Positions 7,348 to 14,217 are shown, numbered from the stretch's first letter. The stretch: 15,500 bases of DNA from DASPWW01 sp035637595 (GCA_035637595.1 DASPWW010000143.1:1-15500), one strand, 5' to 3'. Notes: a model not told the origin generated them from the letters alone. Made by a program: numbers and translations.

Positions 7348-8481
7348 TTGAAGATCGGCGTGCCGAAAGAGACGGCGGACGGCGAGCGCCGCGTCGCGCT
7401 CGTCCCCGACGCGGTCCGCTCGCTCGCCGACAAGGAGATCGAGTCGGCGGTCGAGGCGGGCGCCGGCGAGGCGGCGGGGTACCCGGACGAGCAGTACGCC
7501 GAGGCAGGTGGCGCGGTCGGCTCGGCCGACGACGCGTGGGGCGCTGACGTCGTGCTGCGGGTCGCCGTCCCGACCACCGAGGAGATCGGCCGCCTGCGCC
7601 GCGACCAAGTCCTGATCGGACACCTCGCCCCGCTCACCTCGCCGGACACGAACCGCGCTCTCGCCGACGCCGGCGTGACGAGCTTCGCGATGGAGGCGAT
7701 CCCCCGCATCACGCGCGCCCAGGCGATGGACGCGCTGTCCTCGCAGGCCAACCTCGCCGGCTACGCCGCGGCGCTGCTCGCGGCGCGCGAGGCGGGCCGG
7801 CTGTTCCCGATGATGACCACGGCCGCGGGCACAATCGCGCCCGCGCGCGTGCTCGTCCTCGGGGCCGGGGTTGCCGGCCTGCAGGCGATCGCCACCGCGA
7901 AGCGGCTCGGGGCCGTCGTCACCGGCTTCGACATCCGCCGCGCCGCCTGGGAGCAGATCGCGAGTCTCGGGGGGCGCCCGCTCGAGCTCGACTTCATCCC
8001 CGACGCCGAGGCCGAAGGCGGCTACGCGCGGCCGCTGACCGACGCGGAGAACGAGAAGGTCCGTGAGGCGATCGCCGAGAACGCCGTGCGCCAGGACGTG
8101 ATCATCACGACCGCCCAGATCCCGGGCCGGCGCGCGCCGATCCTGATCACGGCCGAGGCGGTGCGAAAGATGTCGCCGGGCTCCGTGGTGGTCGACCTGG
8201 CGGGCGAGTCGGGCGGCAACTGCGAGCTGACCAGGGCGGGGGAGACCGTGGTCGAGGACGGCGTCAAGGTGATCGCGCCGGCCAACCTGCCGAGCGAGAT
8301 GGCGAAGGACGCCTCGCAGCTCTACGCCAAGAACATCGAGAACCTGCTCGGCCTGCTGGCGGACGACGAGGGCAACCTGAAGCTCGACTTCGACGACGAG
8401 ATCGTCGCCGGCGCCTGCATCACCCACGATGGCGAGATCCGCAACGAGCGCGCCCGCGAGGCCCAGCCGGTGAGCGCCTGA
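7348..8481 (+). CDS. pntAA: NAD(P) transhydrogenase subunit alpha 1 (NAD-binding, dI)
   Basis: The soluble NAD(H)-binding part of the proton-translocating transhydrogenase, which reduces NADP+ with NADH at the expense of the proton gradient. It has 377 residues and belongs to the split-alpha type. It opens with MKIGVPKE, the standard family beginning, so the TTG at 7348 is the likely start; the next in-frame GTG would remove this motif. Visible are RITRAQAMDALSSQANLAGY (about 125-144), the Rossmann loop GAGVAG (172-177) followed by VTGFDIRRAAWEQIASLGG, then QDVIITTAQIPGRRAPILI and VVVDLAGESGGNCE, and the closing ANLPSEMAKDASQLYAKN segment. pntAB follows after 3 nt. Confidence 0.95.
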   Translation: MKIGVPKETADGERRVALVPDAVRSLADKEIESAVEAGAGEAAGYPDEQYAEAGGAVGSADDAWGADVVLRVAVPTTEEIGRLRRDQVLIGHLAPLTSPDTNRALADAGVTSFAMEAIPRITRAQAMDALSSQANLAGYAAALLAAREAGRLFPMMTTAAGTIAPARVLVLGAGVAGLQAIATAKRLGAVVTGFDIRRAAWEQIASLGGRPLELDFIPDAEAEGGYARPLTDAENEKVREAIAENAVRQDVIITTAQIPGRRAPILITAEAVRKMSPGSVVVDLAGESGGNCELTRAGETVVEDGVKVIAPANLPSEMAKDASQLYAKNIENLLGLLADDEGNLKLDFDDEIVAGACITHDGEIRNERAREAQPVSA

Positions 8482-8484
8482 CCG

Positions 8485-8787
8485 ATGGACCTGATCACCG
8501 AGATCACGATCTTCGTGCTCGCCGCGTTCGTCGGCTTCGAGGTGATCTCGAAGGTGCCGACGACGCTTCACACGCCGCTGATGTCGCAGACCAACGCCGT
8601 CCACGGGATCGTGATGATCGGCGGCCTGCTGGTCATCGGCCTCGCCGACGACACGCTCGAGAAGGCGATCGGCACGATCGCGATCGCCTTCGGGACGATC
8701 AACATCGTCGGCGGGTTCATGGTCACCGACCGGATGCTCGGCATGTTCGCCCGGAAACCCAAGCCCGGCAAGGCCCCAGGGGAGTAG
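8485..8787 (+). CDS. pntAB: NAD(P) transhydrogenase subunit alpha 2 (membrane, dII part)
   Basis: A 100-residue membrane subunit that, with PntB, forms the proton channel of the transhydrogenase. Three hydrophobic helices are seen, including FVLAAFVGFEVISKVP, AVHGIVMIGGLLVIGLA and a helix through FGTINIVGGFMVTDRML. The LHTPLMSQTNAVHGI stretch is characteristic of the family. It starts 3 nt after the pntAA stop with no clear ribosome site of its own, so translational coupling is likely. The stop is 3 nt before pntB. Confidence 0.95.
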   Translation: MDLITEITIFVLAAFVGFEVISKVPTTLHTPLMSQTNAVHGIVMIGGLLVIGLADDTLEKAIGTIAIAFGTINIVGGFMVTDRMLGMFARKPKPGKAPGE

Positions 8788-8790
8788 GCC

Positions 8791-10203
8791 GTGCCGCTCG
8801 CTGCGCTCGAGCCGGGCGGCGACGCCGCCACCGCGCTCTACATCGCCGCGTTCTCGATGTTCATCTTCGGCGTGCGCCGCGGGACCCACCCGACGACGGC
8901 AAAGCGGGGCAACCTGATCGCCGCCACGGGGATGGCGATCGCGGTCGTCACCACCCTGCTGCTCGCGGGGATCGGCAACTGGGGACTGATCGTCGCCGGC
9001 ATCGCGATCGGCACCGCCGTCGGGGTCGTGGCCTCGATCCGCGTCCAGATGACGCAGATGCCCCAGATGGTCGCGCTCTACAACGGCGTGGGCGGCGGCG
9101 CTGCGGCGCTGATCTCGTGGTCGGAGTTCCGCCACAACGTCGCGCTGGGCGGTGAGATCCCGCTCGACGTCCTCGTCCCGATCCTGTTCTCGACCGTGAT
9201 CGGGTCGGTGTCGTTCTGGGGCTCGAACATCGCCTTCGGAAAGCTCCAGGAGCTGATCCCCGGAAAGCCGATTCGCTTCCCCGGCCAGCACATCTTCAAC
9301 GGCGTTCTGCTGGCGGCGATCCTGACTGGGTGCGTGGTCCTCGCAAGCGACAACTCGTCGCCACCCGAGGGCCTCTACGTCGCAGTGCTGATCGGGGCCG
9401 CGGTGCTCGGCAACCTCTTCGTGCTGCCGATCGGGGGCGCCGACATGCCGGTCGTCATCTCGTTGCTCAACGCGTTCACCGGCCTTGCCGCTGCGGCGGC
9501 CGGATTCGCGCTCGACAACGTGGCGCTGATCGTCGCCGGGACGCTGGTCGGCTCCTCGGGAACGATCCTCACGCTCGAGATGTCGCGGGCGATGAACCGA
9601 TCGATCGGCAACCTGCTGTTCGCGGGGTTCGGCGCCGGGCCCGCGGCCGGCGCCGCCGCGGCGGAGGAGCGCCCGCACACCTCGATCGGGCCGCAGGACG
9701 CCGCGATCAAGCTCGCCTACGCGGACTCGGTTGTGATCGTGCCCGGCTACGGGCTCGCCGTCGCCCAGGCCCAGCACGCCGTCAAGGAATTGGGCGACGA
9801 GCTCCAGAAGCGCGGCATCGACGTCAACTATGCGATCCACCCCGTCGCCGGGCGGATGCCCGGCCACATGAACGTGCTGCTCGCCGAAGCCGACGTCCCC
9901 TACGAGCAGCTCAAGGAGATGGACGAGATCAACCCCGAGCTGCCGCGCACCGACGTCGCGGTTGTGATCGGCGCCAACGACGTCACCAACCCGGCGGCGA
10001 AGAACGATCCCGACAGCCCGATCGCGGGGATGCCGATCATCGAGGTGAACGAGGCCCAGCAGGTGATCGTCATCAAGCGCTCGCTGAGCCCCGGCTTCGC
10101 CGGCATCGACAACGATCTCTTCTACGAGCCCAACACCTCGATGCTGTTCAGCGACGCGAAGGCGGCCGCCTCCGAGATCGCAGCCGAGGTCGAGGAGCTG
10201 TAG
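8791..10203 (+). CDS. pntB: NAD(P) transhydrogenase subunit beta (membrane plus NADP-binding, dIII)
   Basis: A 470-residue subunit, normal length. The first roughly 280 residues hold the membrane helices, with the conserved MVALYNGVGGGAAALIS and LPIGGADMPVVISLLNAFTGLA stretches. The C-terminal part is the NADP(H) domain with VPGYGLAVAQAQH (GYGLAV at 319-324), HPVAGRMPGHMNVLLAEA, IGANDVTNP (393-401) and KRSLSPGFAGIDNDLFY. The GTG start lies 3 nt after pntAB with GGGGAG 7-12 nt upstream, overlapping the end of pntAB. Last gene of the operon, converging on the small lapA-like gene 12 nt away. The complex would supply NADPH to the cell. Confidence 0.96.
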   Translation: MPLAALEPGGDAATALYIAAFSMFIFGVRRGTHPTTAKRGNLIAATGMAIAVVTTLLLAGIGNWGLIVAGIAIGTAVGVVASIRVQMTQMPQMVALYNGVGGGAAALISWSEFRHNVALGGEIPLDVLVPILFSTVIGSVSFWGSNIAFGKLQELIPGKPIRFPGQHIFNGVLLAAILTGCVVLASDNSSPPEGLYVAVLIGAAVLGNLFVLPIGGADMPVVISLLNAFTGLAAAAAGFALDNVALIVAGTLVGSSGTILTLEMSRAMNRSIGNLLFAGFGAGPAAGAAAAEERPHTSIGPQDAAIKLAYADSVVIVPGYGLAVAQAQHAVKELGDELQKRGIDVNYAIHPVAGRMPGHMNVLLAEADVPYEQLKEMDEINPELPRTDVAVVIGANDVTNPAAKNDPDSPIAGMPIIEVNEAQQVIVIKRSLSPGFAGIDNDLFYEPNTSMLFSDAKAAASEIAAEVEEL

Positions 10204-10215
10204 CTGGCTCTGCGT

Positions 10216-10461
10216 CTAGTCGTGCTCGCGACGACCGCGCCGCACGCGCGGCAGCAGCCACGCCACGAGCGCGCCGAGCAGCGCTGCGATCAGCAGCGCG
10301 AAGATCAGCGGCGTGTCGGTCGTCGTGAACAGGAAGTCGACCTGGACCTCCTGCGAGTTCTGGACCACGAAGATCACGAGGACTATCAGGGCGACGATCG
10401 CGATCCACAGCTTGACGCTGCGATCGCCGCTGCGAGACCGATCGGGGTCGTGGTCAGCCAA
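10216..10461 (-). CDS. Small LapA-domain (DUF1049-like) membrane protein
   Basis: An 81-residue protein with a charged N-terminus (DHDPDRSRSGDRS), a first hydrophobic helix (about 17-34, LWIAIVALIVLVIFVVQN), the short QNSQEVQVDFLF stretch typical of LapA-domain proteins, a second helix (about 50-70) and a basic tail RVRRGRREHD. In proteobacteria LapA helps regulate lipopolysaccharide assembly; in actinobacteria its role is undefined, so no function is assigned. The only start after the preceding in-frame stop is TTG at 10461, with no good ribosome site. An ATG at 10500 in the same frame is cut off by a TGA after eight codons. It is 74 nt downstream of the matrix operon on the same strand and could be co-transcribed with it. 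Confidence 0.8.
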   Translation of the reverse strand: MADHDPDRSRSGDRSVKLWIAIVALIVLVIFVVQNSQEVQVDFLFTTTDTPLIFALLIAALLGALVAWLLPRVRRGRREHD

Positions 10462-10509
10462 CCGAGCGTCCGCTCAGGCTGGGTGAGGTTGGGACGCCAT
10501 GCGGGGGCG

Positions 10510-10515
10510 ACTCTA
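10510..10515 (-). promoter_or_regulatory. TAGnnT box before a short in-frame leader ORF of the lapA-like gene
   Basis: TAGAGT on the minus strand is 9 nt before an ATG at 10500, the same arrangement as for pntAA. The ATG opens an eight-codon frame (MASQPHPA, stop TGA 10476-10474) in phase with the LapA-like frame, which resumes at a TTG 12 nt further on. The match is by eye and the -35 is not evident. Confidence 0.35.
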
Positions 10516-10535
10516 CCCGGCCCGCTGGGCGCGCA

Positions 10536-11108
10536 TCAGGCCTCGTTGGCCGTCCACATGAAGGTGAGGTCGGCGCTCGCGCCCTGGTAGACGTTGTCTC
10601 CCGTGGTCAGCGACTCCGCCGGCCCGCTGTCGGGGAACTGCACCCTGAAGGTGTACTCGTGGAGTCGCCCGGGCCGCCACTTGCCGAGCTCGATCGGGGG
10701 CATCTCGGCGAGCCCGCCCTCATACAGGGTGCGGGGCCCGCGCCGGGGGTTGTGGGGGGTCCTCTCTCGGACCCTGAGCTGGAGGACGTCGACGAGGTCT
10801 CCCCCCTCGGAGCTCGGGGCGCGATCGAGGTCCGTCGACCAAAGCGAGACCTCCACGGTCGCCGAGCCGGTGTTCTCGATCACGGCCCCTCCCCGGACGG
10901 CCTCGCCGGGCCTCAGGTTCGGCCCCTTGACCAGGGCACGTCCCGCTCTCGAGTTGTCGATCCGGACGGATCCGTGGGTGTCGCGAACCAGCAGCGGATC
11001 GGTCGGGTTGGCTGGGCCCCTCGCGATCTCGAGGCCGATGAGCGCCAGCGCCCCGAGCGCGGCGGCGACGCCGATCAGCCTTGGCGCGACGGCGCGCCGG
11101 GCACTCAT
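10536..11108 (-). CDS. Second TasA/CalY-like secreted protein, diverged signal region
   Basis: A 190-residue protein with an N-terminal hydrophobic segment (about 9-28) after basic residues. It resembles the first TasA-like protein of this operon: NLRPGEAVRGGAVIENTGS (64-82) against NMKPGDTASGTVDIQNTGS, SLWSTDL against SLSRTNL, HEYTFRVQFPDSG (150-162) against HRYEFTATFNSSAG, and the closing DNVYQGASADLTFMW (171-185) against GDVYQGDSTSARFQW. It lacks the GANFxAQTANPGNxF segment of the other two exported proteins, so SipW processing is uncertain; it may stay membrane-anchored, like an accessory subunit. Its ATG overlaps the stop of the upstream gene as ATGA. The open frame to 11897 is antisense-like extension and is not used. 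Confidence 0.8.
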   Translation of the reverse strand: MSARRAVAPRLIGVAAALGALALIGLEIARGPANPTDPLLVRDTHGSVRIDNSRAGRALVKGPNLRPGEAVRGGAVIENTGSATVEVSLWSTDLDRAPSSEGGDLVDVLQLRVRERTPHNPRRGPRTLYEGGLAEMPPIELGKWRPGRLHEYTFRVQFPDSGPAESLTTGDNVYQGASADLTFMWTANEA

Positions 11109-12637
11109 CCGAAGGTAACCACGAGGAGCGGCAGGTTCGCGCCCGTCGAGCTCGAGTAGACCTGCTCGGCCGCGGTGGCCGCTCCCTCGGTCTGGTCTCG
11201 AACCACGAAGCCGTTGTTGGGGTCGCCCGAGTACAGCCCCTGGACGGCCGAGGTGACGTCCCAGAACTTGTAGCCGGCGGTGGCGCTGGAGGCGAGCGTG
11301 GACGCAGTTCCGGTCGTGCCCGGCTGGTTGTTCCAGGTGACCCCTGTCTCGGTCCACGAGGCGTCGGCGCGATAGGCCTCGAGCGTGCGGCCGGTCACCC
11401 CGCTGTTGAGGTACATGTACAGCTGCGCGCTCGTGACCGAGCACCCCAGCGGCGCCGTCGGCAGGCTGTACTGGACCAGGGTGCGGCGGTTGGCGCCGCT
11501 CGAAGAGCGCACCCGCAGGTCGGTCGCGGTGCCGAAGTTCGACGTCGGGGAGGCCTGGTCGACGTAGGCGTCCTTGGCCACCAGCCCGAACTGGGTGGAG
11601 CCGCCGGCTACGGAGCAGGCGCCGTTGCCGTCCCTGAACGAGACGGAGTGGTAGGTGACGCCGCTGGCGTTCGTGGACCCGCTTGAGCCCACCTGGAAGC
11701 CGTCGGAGTCGAGCGACGTGATCGCGGTGGTGTCGTTGACCGCGGCGTCGTAGCGCAGCGAGCTCGTCCCCGAGAGCGAGCGCGGCTTGTGCGCCCCGTT
11801 TCGCGAAGTGACGGTGTCGTTGGCGCGCACGACCGTGTAGTAGGGCGCGAATCCGACACCCGTGATCGAGCGCGAGGCAGAGCCGTCGCCCGTCCACGAG
11901 TTCACCTTCACCTGGTTGGCCGCCTCGTTCCAGAGGATGTAGTGGTAGACGGTGCCGTTGGTATTGACCTGCGCGTTGGCGCCGACCGAGAAACCGTCGG
12001 CGTTGAGCGCGGTGATCCCGTCCGTGACGCCGGTGCCCGAGTCGAGCCGGAACGAGCGCGTCATTCCGGTGATCCGCTGGGTGGGATCCTGCGCTCCGGC
12101 GCCCAGCACGACGGCGTACTCGGGCGAGAACCCGGCTCCCGTGATCGAGCGGCTCGCGGCGCCGTTGCCCGTGTAGCTGCCCAGCTTCATCACCCCGTCC
12201 GAGGCCTTGAACGCGGTCCAGTAGAAGTCGGGAGGGCCCGGGGGCCCCAAGTTCACGCGCGGGTCGTTGCCGACCGTGAACCCGTCGGCGTCAAGGCTCT
12301 TGATCAGGTTCGCGGTGAGCGCGGTCGCGCTGACCGGCTTCGAGGCGTCGCCGCTCATCGTCGACGTGCGGTAGACGGCGGTCTGCGTGGCGCTGCTCTT
12401 GACGATCACGAGGTCGGGCTGGAAGCCGAGCCCCGTGATCGACCGGGTGGTGGAGTTGCTGCCGCTGTAGGTCCCCGTGACGACCCGCATGTTGGGGAAG
12501 GTCGCCGCCGCGGTGAACGAGTTGCCGGGGTTCGCGGTCTGGGCCGAGAAGTTCGCCCCGGACAGGCCGACGCCGGTCGTCGCCGCGAGGGCGACGACGA
12601 CGGCGCCGGCGAGGATCGGGGTGCGGCGGCGGATCAT
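11105..12637 (-). CDS. SipW-type secreted repeat protein with DNRLRE-like C-terminal domain
   Basis: A 510-residue protein. Residues 1-26 are a basic start and hydrophobic helix, followed by GANFSAQTANPGNSF (27-41), nearly identical to the segment in the TasA-like protein, so SipW processing is likely. Three repeats follow (57-145, 155-240, 248-337), each with (Y/W)(T/S)G, RSITGxGFxP and, later, LxxDGFxVG. They recall repeats in phage structural proteins and bacterial surface proteins (GFxPDLVWIK...DGFxLG type, DUF7483-like; my recollection). The C-terminal part (about 353-510) begins KDAYVDQASPTSNFG and contains LYMYLNSG, WTETGVTWNNQPG and WDVTSAVQ, the signature of DNRLRE/carbohydrate-binding-like domains. 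Probably an extracellular adhesin or matrix component. The ATG overlaps the sipW stop as ATGA. Confidence 0.83.
   Translation of the reverse strand: MIRRRTPILAGAVVVALAATTGVGLSGANFSAQTANPGNSFTAAATFPNMRVVTGTYSGSNSTTRSITGLGFQPDLVIVKSSATQTAVYRTSTMSGDASKPVSATALTANLIKSLDADGFTVGNDPRVNLGPPGPPDFYWTAFKASDGVMKLGSYTGNGAASRSITGAGFSPEYAVVLGAGAQDPTQRITGMTRSFRLDSGTGVTDGITALNADGFSVGANAQVNTNGTVYHYILWNEAANQVKVNSWTGDGSASRSITGVGFAPYYTVVRANDTVTSRNGAHKPRSLSGTSSLRYDAAVNDTTAITSLDSDGFQVGSSGSTNASGVTYHSVSFRDGNGACSVAGGSTQFGLVAKDAYVDQASPTSNFGTATDLRVRSSSGANRRTLVQYSLPTAPLGCSVTSAQLYMYLNSGVTGRTLEAYRADASWTETGVTWNNQPGTTGTASTLASSATAGYKFWDVTSAVQGLYSGDPNNGFVVRDQTEGAATAAEQVYSSSTGANLPLLVVTFG
11627..12469 (-). repeat. Three tandem internal protein repeats of 86-90 residues
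   Basis: The repeats span residues 57-145, 155-240 and 248-337 of the secreted protein. Shared landmarks are an opening (Y/W)(T/S)G, then RSITG(L/A/V)GF(Q/S/A)P with a hydrophobic strand, then L(D/N)(A/S)DGF(T/S/Q)VG and a closing aromatic strand (FYW, YHY, YHS). They are divergent at DNA level, indicating old duplications. Confidence 0.85.
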
Positions 12638-13551
12638 GCTGGCCTTACGCCCTCCAGCCGGCCGCGCAGCCGCACGAGGTTCTCCATCAGGCCGCTGCTC
12701 GCCTGCCGCATGCGCTCGAGGTCCCCCCGCAGCGCGGGGTCAAGCGGCGGCGGCGCGACGTAAGCGACGCTGGGCATCGGAGCCGCGGCGGCGCTGCGCG
12801 CGCGGGCCCAGCCGGCCTGGATCGGATCGGCCGCGGGGACGGCGGCTGCAGTGACGGCCGGCGCCGGAGCTGCCGCGGGCTGGGCGGGGACGGCCAGGGC
12901 GGCGGCCTGCTCGCGCCTGCGCAGCTCCTCGCCGGCCTCGCGCCACACGCGCGCGACCATGCCGCCCGCGATCAGCAGCGCGGGCAACCCGATCAGCAGG
13001 ATGCGCACCAGGCGCAGCGACAGGGCCGAGAAGACGAAGCCCACGTAGGGGACGTCGAACGCGACCCGCGCCTGGGTCGGCTGGTCGAGCGTGAACGTCC
13101 ACGGGTCCGAGCTTGGATTCGCGTCTCCCTCGGTGCGGAACCTCGGCTGCCCGTGACGGTTGGTCCGGATCGACACGATGCGGTGGGTGATCGGGCCCTC
13201 GACGCCGGCGGTCGCCGGCGGGTCGTAGGTGATCACGTCGCCGACCTCGAGGTCCGAGACCGGCACCTCCTCGTCGACCACAAGCGAGCCGCGGTCATAC
13301 GTGCCCGACATCGAGTCGCCGGTGATCACGTAGCGGTGAAAGCCCAGCGCGGCGGGCACCAGCATCAGGGCCGCCAGCGCCAGGGCCGCGGCGACGGCGA
13401 CGGCCGAGAGGCCGCTCGCGATCCTCGCGGACCGCGAGCGGGTCTCTGCCTCGTGATTCGCCGAGCGCTCGCCCAGGAAACGCTGCACGAGTAGCGGTTC
13501 TGCTACCTGCGAGACGTTCCTGTCAATGGGGAGGGCCGCACTAGACGGCAT
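12634..13551 (-). CDS. sipW: SipW-like signal peptidase I (ER/archaeal type)
   Basis: A 305-residue membrane protease that removes signal peptides of TasA/CalY-type exported proteins. Residues 1-45 are cytoplasmic, helix one is about 46-70, then the catalytic serine box TGDSMSGTYDRG (77-88, Ser80), the strand box VGDVITY (103-109), the general-base box ITHRIVS (121-127) with His123 where bacterial LepB enzymes have Lys, and EGDAN (141-145) with the conserved Asp. Helix two is about 180-202. The last 100 residues are an unusual Ala/Pro-rich cytoplasmic tail ending in a short charged, probably coiled-coil, segment (DPALRGDLERMRQ...). The ATG at 13551 lies inside the end of the TasA-like gene (11-nt overlap), with a weak ribosome site; a GTG at codon 22 is an alternative. 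The stop overlaps the next ATG as ATGA. Confidence 0.92.
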   Translation of the reverse strand: MPSSAALPIDRNVSQVAEPLLVQRFLGERSANHEAETRSRSARIASGLSAVAVAAALALAALMLVPAALGFHRYVITGDSMSGTYDRGSLVVDEEVPVSDLEVGDVITYDPPATAGVEGPITHRIVSIRTNRHGQPRFRTEGDANPSSDPWTFTLDQPTQARVAFDVPYVGFVFSALSLRLVRILLIGLPALLIAGGMVARVWREAGEELRRREQAAALAVPAQPAAAPAPAVTAAAVPAADPIQAGWARARSAAAAPMPSVAYVAPPPLDPALRGDLERMRQASSGLMENLVRLRGRLEGVRPA

Positions 13552-14104
13552 CCCACTGGAACCTGGCGCTCGTGCTGTCGCCCTGGTAGACGTCGCCGGC
13601 CGAGCTGTTGAAGGTGGCCGTGAACTCGTAGCGGTGCTTCTCGTTCGACGCGTAGGTGCCCAGCGCGATCGCTGCGGTCATCGCGTCAAGCGTGCCGTTG
13701 TACTTCTCGGGGTCACCCGCGTCGCACGTCGGCGTGCCGGCCGAGAAGTCGCCACAGTCCTTGACCACGAGGTCAAGCTTCTGCGACATCGGATTGATCG
13801 CGTCGGAGTTCGTGAGGTTGGTGCGGCTGAGGCTGAACACGCCCGACAGGGATCCAGTGTTCTGGATGTCCACCGTGCCGCTCGCCGTGTCCCCCGGCTT
13901 CATGTTGGCGGCCGTGAGGATCGCGACGTTGTCCTTTGAGTTGGACATCGTCAGGGTGCCCGAGGCAAAGGTGTTGCCCGGGTTGGCGGTCTGAGCGGTG
14001 AAGTTCGCTCCCGAGCCAACGGCCACGGCGACTGCCAAGAGCACTGCGGCAAGCACGCCGATCGTCCGCTTGGGCTGCTGAATCAGGATCTCGATGCGCT
14101 CCAT
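13541..14104 (-). CDS. TasA/CalY-family matrix protein, SipW substrate
   Basis: A 187-residue exported protein, first gene of the operon. It has a basic start (MERIEILIQQPKR), a hydrophobic helix (14-30), then GSGANFTAQTANPGNTFASGTL (30-51), matching the conserved post-cleavage region of TasA and camelysin (AxF...GNTFxAGTLxL). The rest is a beta-rich domain with NMKPGDTASGTVDIQNTGS, a Cys pair (Cys117, Cys127) and the closing GDVYQGDSTSARFQW. Family members form extracellular fibres or act as cell-surface proteins; assembly here is inferred. Two starts are possible: ATG 14104 (AAGGAG ends 11 nt before) and TTG 14110 (5 nt before), the latter adding Met-Lys. A sigma-28-like promoter lies about 115 nt upstream. 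Confidence 0.88.
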   Translation of the reverse strand: MERIEILIQQPKRTIGVLAAVLLAVAVAVGSGANFTAQTANPGNTFASGTLTMSNSKDNVAILTAANMKPGDTASGTVDIQNTGSLSGVFSLSRTNLTNSDAINPMSQKLDLVVKDCGDFSAGTPTCDAGDPEKYNGTLDAMTAAIALGTYASNEKHRYEFTATFNSSAGDVYQGDSTSARFQWDAV

Positions 14105-14114
14105 TTTCAACCGT

Positions 14115-14121
14115 TCTCCTT
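14115..14121 (-). promoter_or_regulatory. Shine-Dalgarno sequence of the TasA-like gene
   Basis: AAGGAGA on the minus strand is the clearest ribosome site in the window. It is 5 nt before a TTG at 14110 and 11 nt before an ATG at 14104 in the same frame, so it does not settle the start. Its presence contrasts with the apparently leaderless genes nearby. Confidence 0.75.
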
Positions 14122-14132
14122 CTCGAATGTTT

Positions 14133-14211
14133 GGCGAATTCCGTTTCGCCGTCCGTGCCTGATCCCCCCGGCAGGGCCGGTTCGGGCTCGGGTATCACGG
14201 ATGCGAATCCG
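14133..14211 (-). promoter_or_regulatory. Structured 5' leader of the matrix operon with three small hairpins
   Basis: Between the predicted transcription start (about 14210) and the ribosome site, three perfect short stems can form: CGGAT/ATCCG with a 4-nt loop (14198-14211), CCGGC/GCCGG with a 3-nt loop (14168-14180) and GGCGAA/TTCGCC with a 6-nt loop (14133-14150). The outermost stem begins at or just before the predicted start. The pattern may mean leader regulation or mRNA stability; no known riboswitch core was recognised. Confidence 0.35.
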
Positions 14212-14217
14212 CCTTCC

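Noticed and set aside
7114..9867. Very long minus-strand open frame (917 codons) opposite the LLM and pnt genes
   Set aside because: Composition is Asp/Arg/His/Gly-rich noise, and four well-supported genes with family motifs occupy the other strand.
10219..10235. Hairpin (GTCGT/ACGAC) as terminator of pntB
   Set aside because: Only 5 bp with a 7-nt loop, no T tract, and it lies within the end of the LapA-like coding region; such stems are common by chance in this composition.
11109..11897. N-terminal extension of the second TasA-like gene
   Set aside because: It overlaps the in-operon DNRLRE gene in another frame and is Arg/His-rich noise; the ATG at 11108 gives a signal helix and an ATGA overlap like its neighbour.
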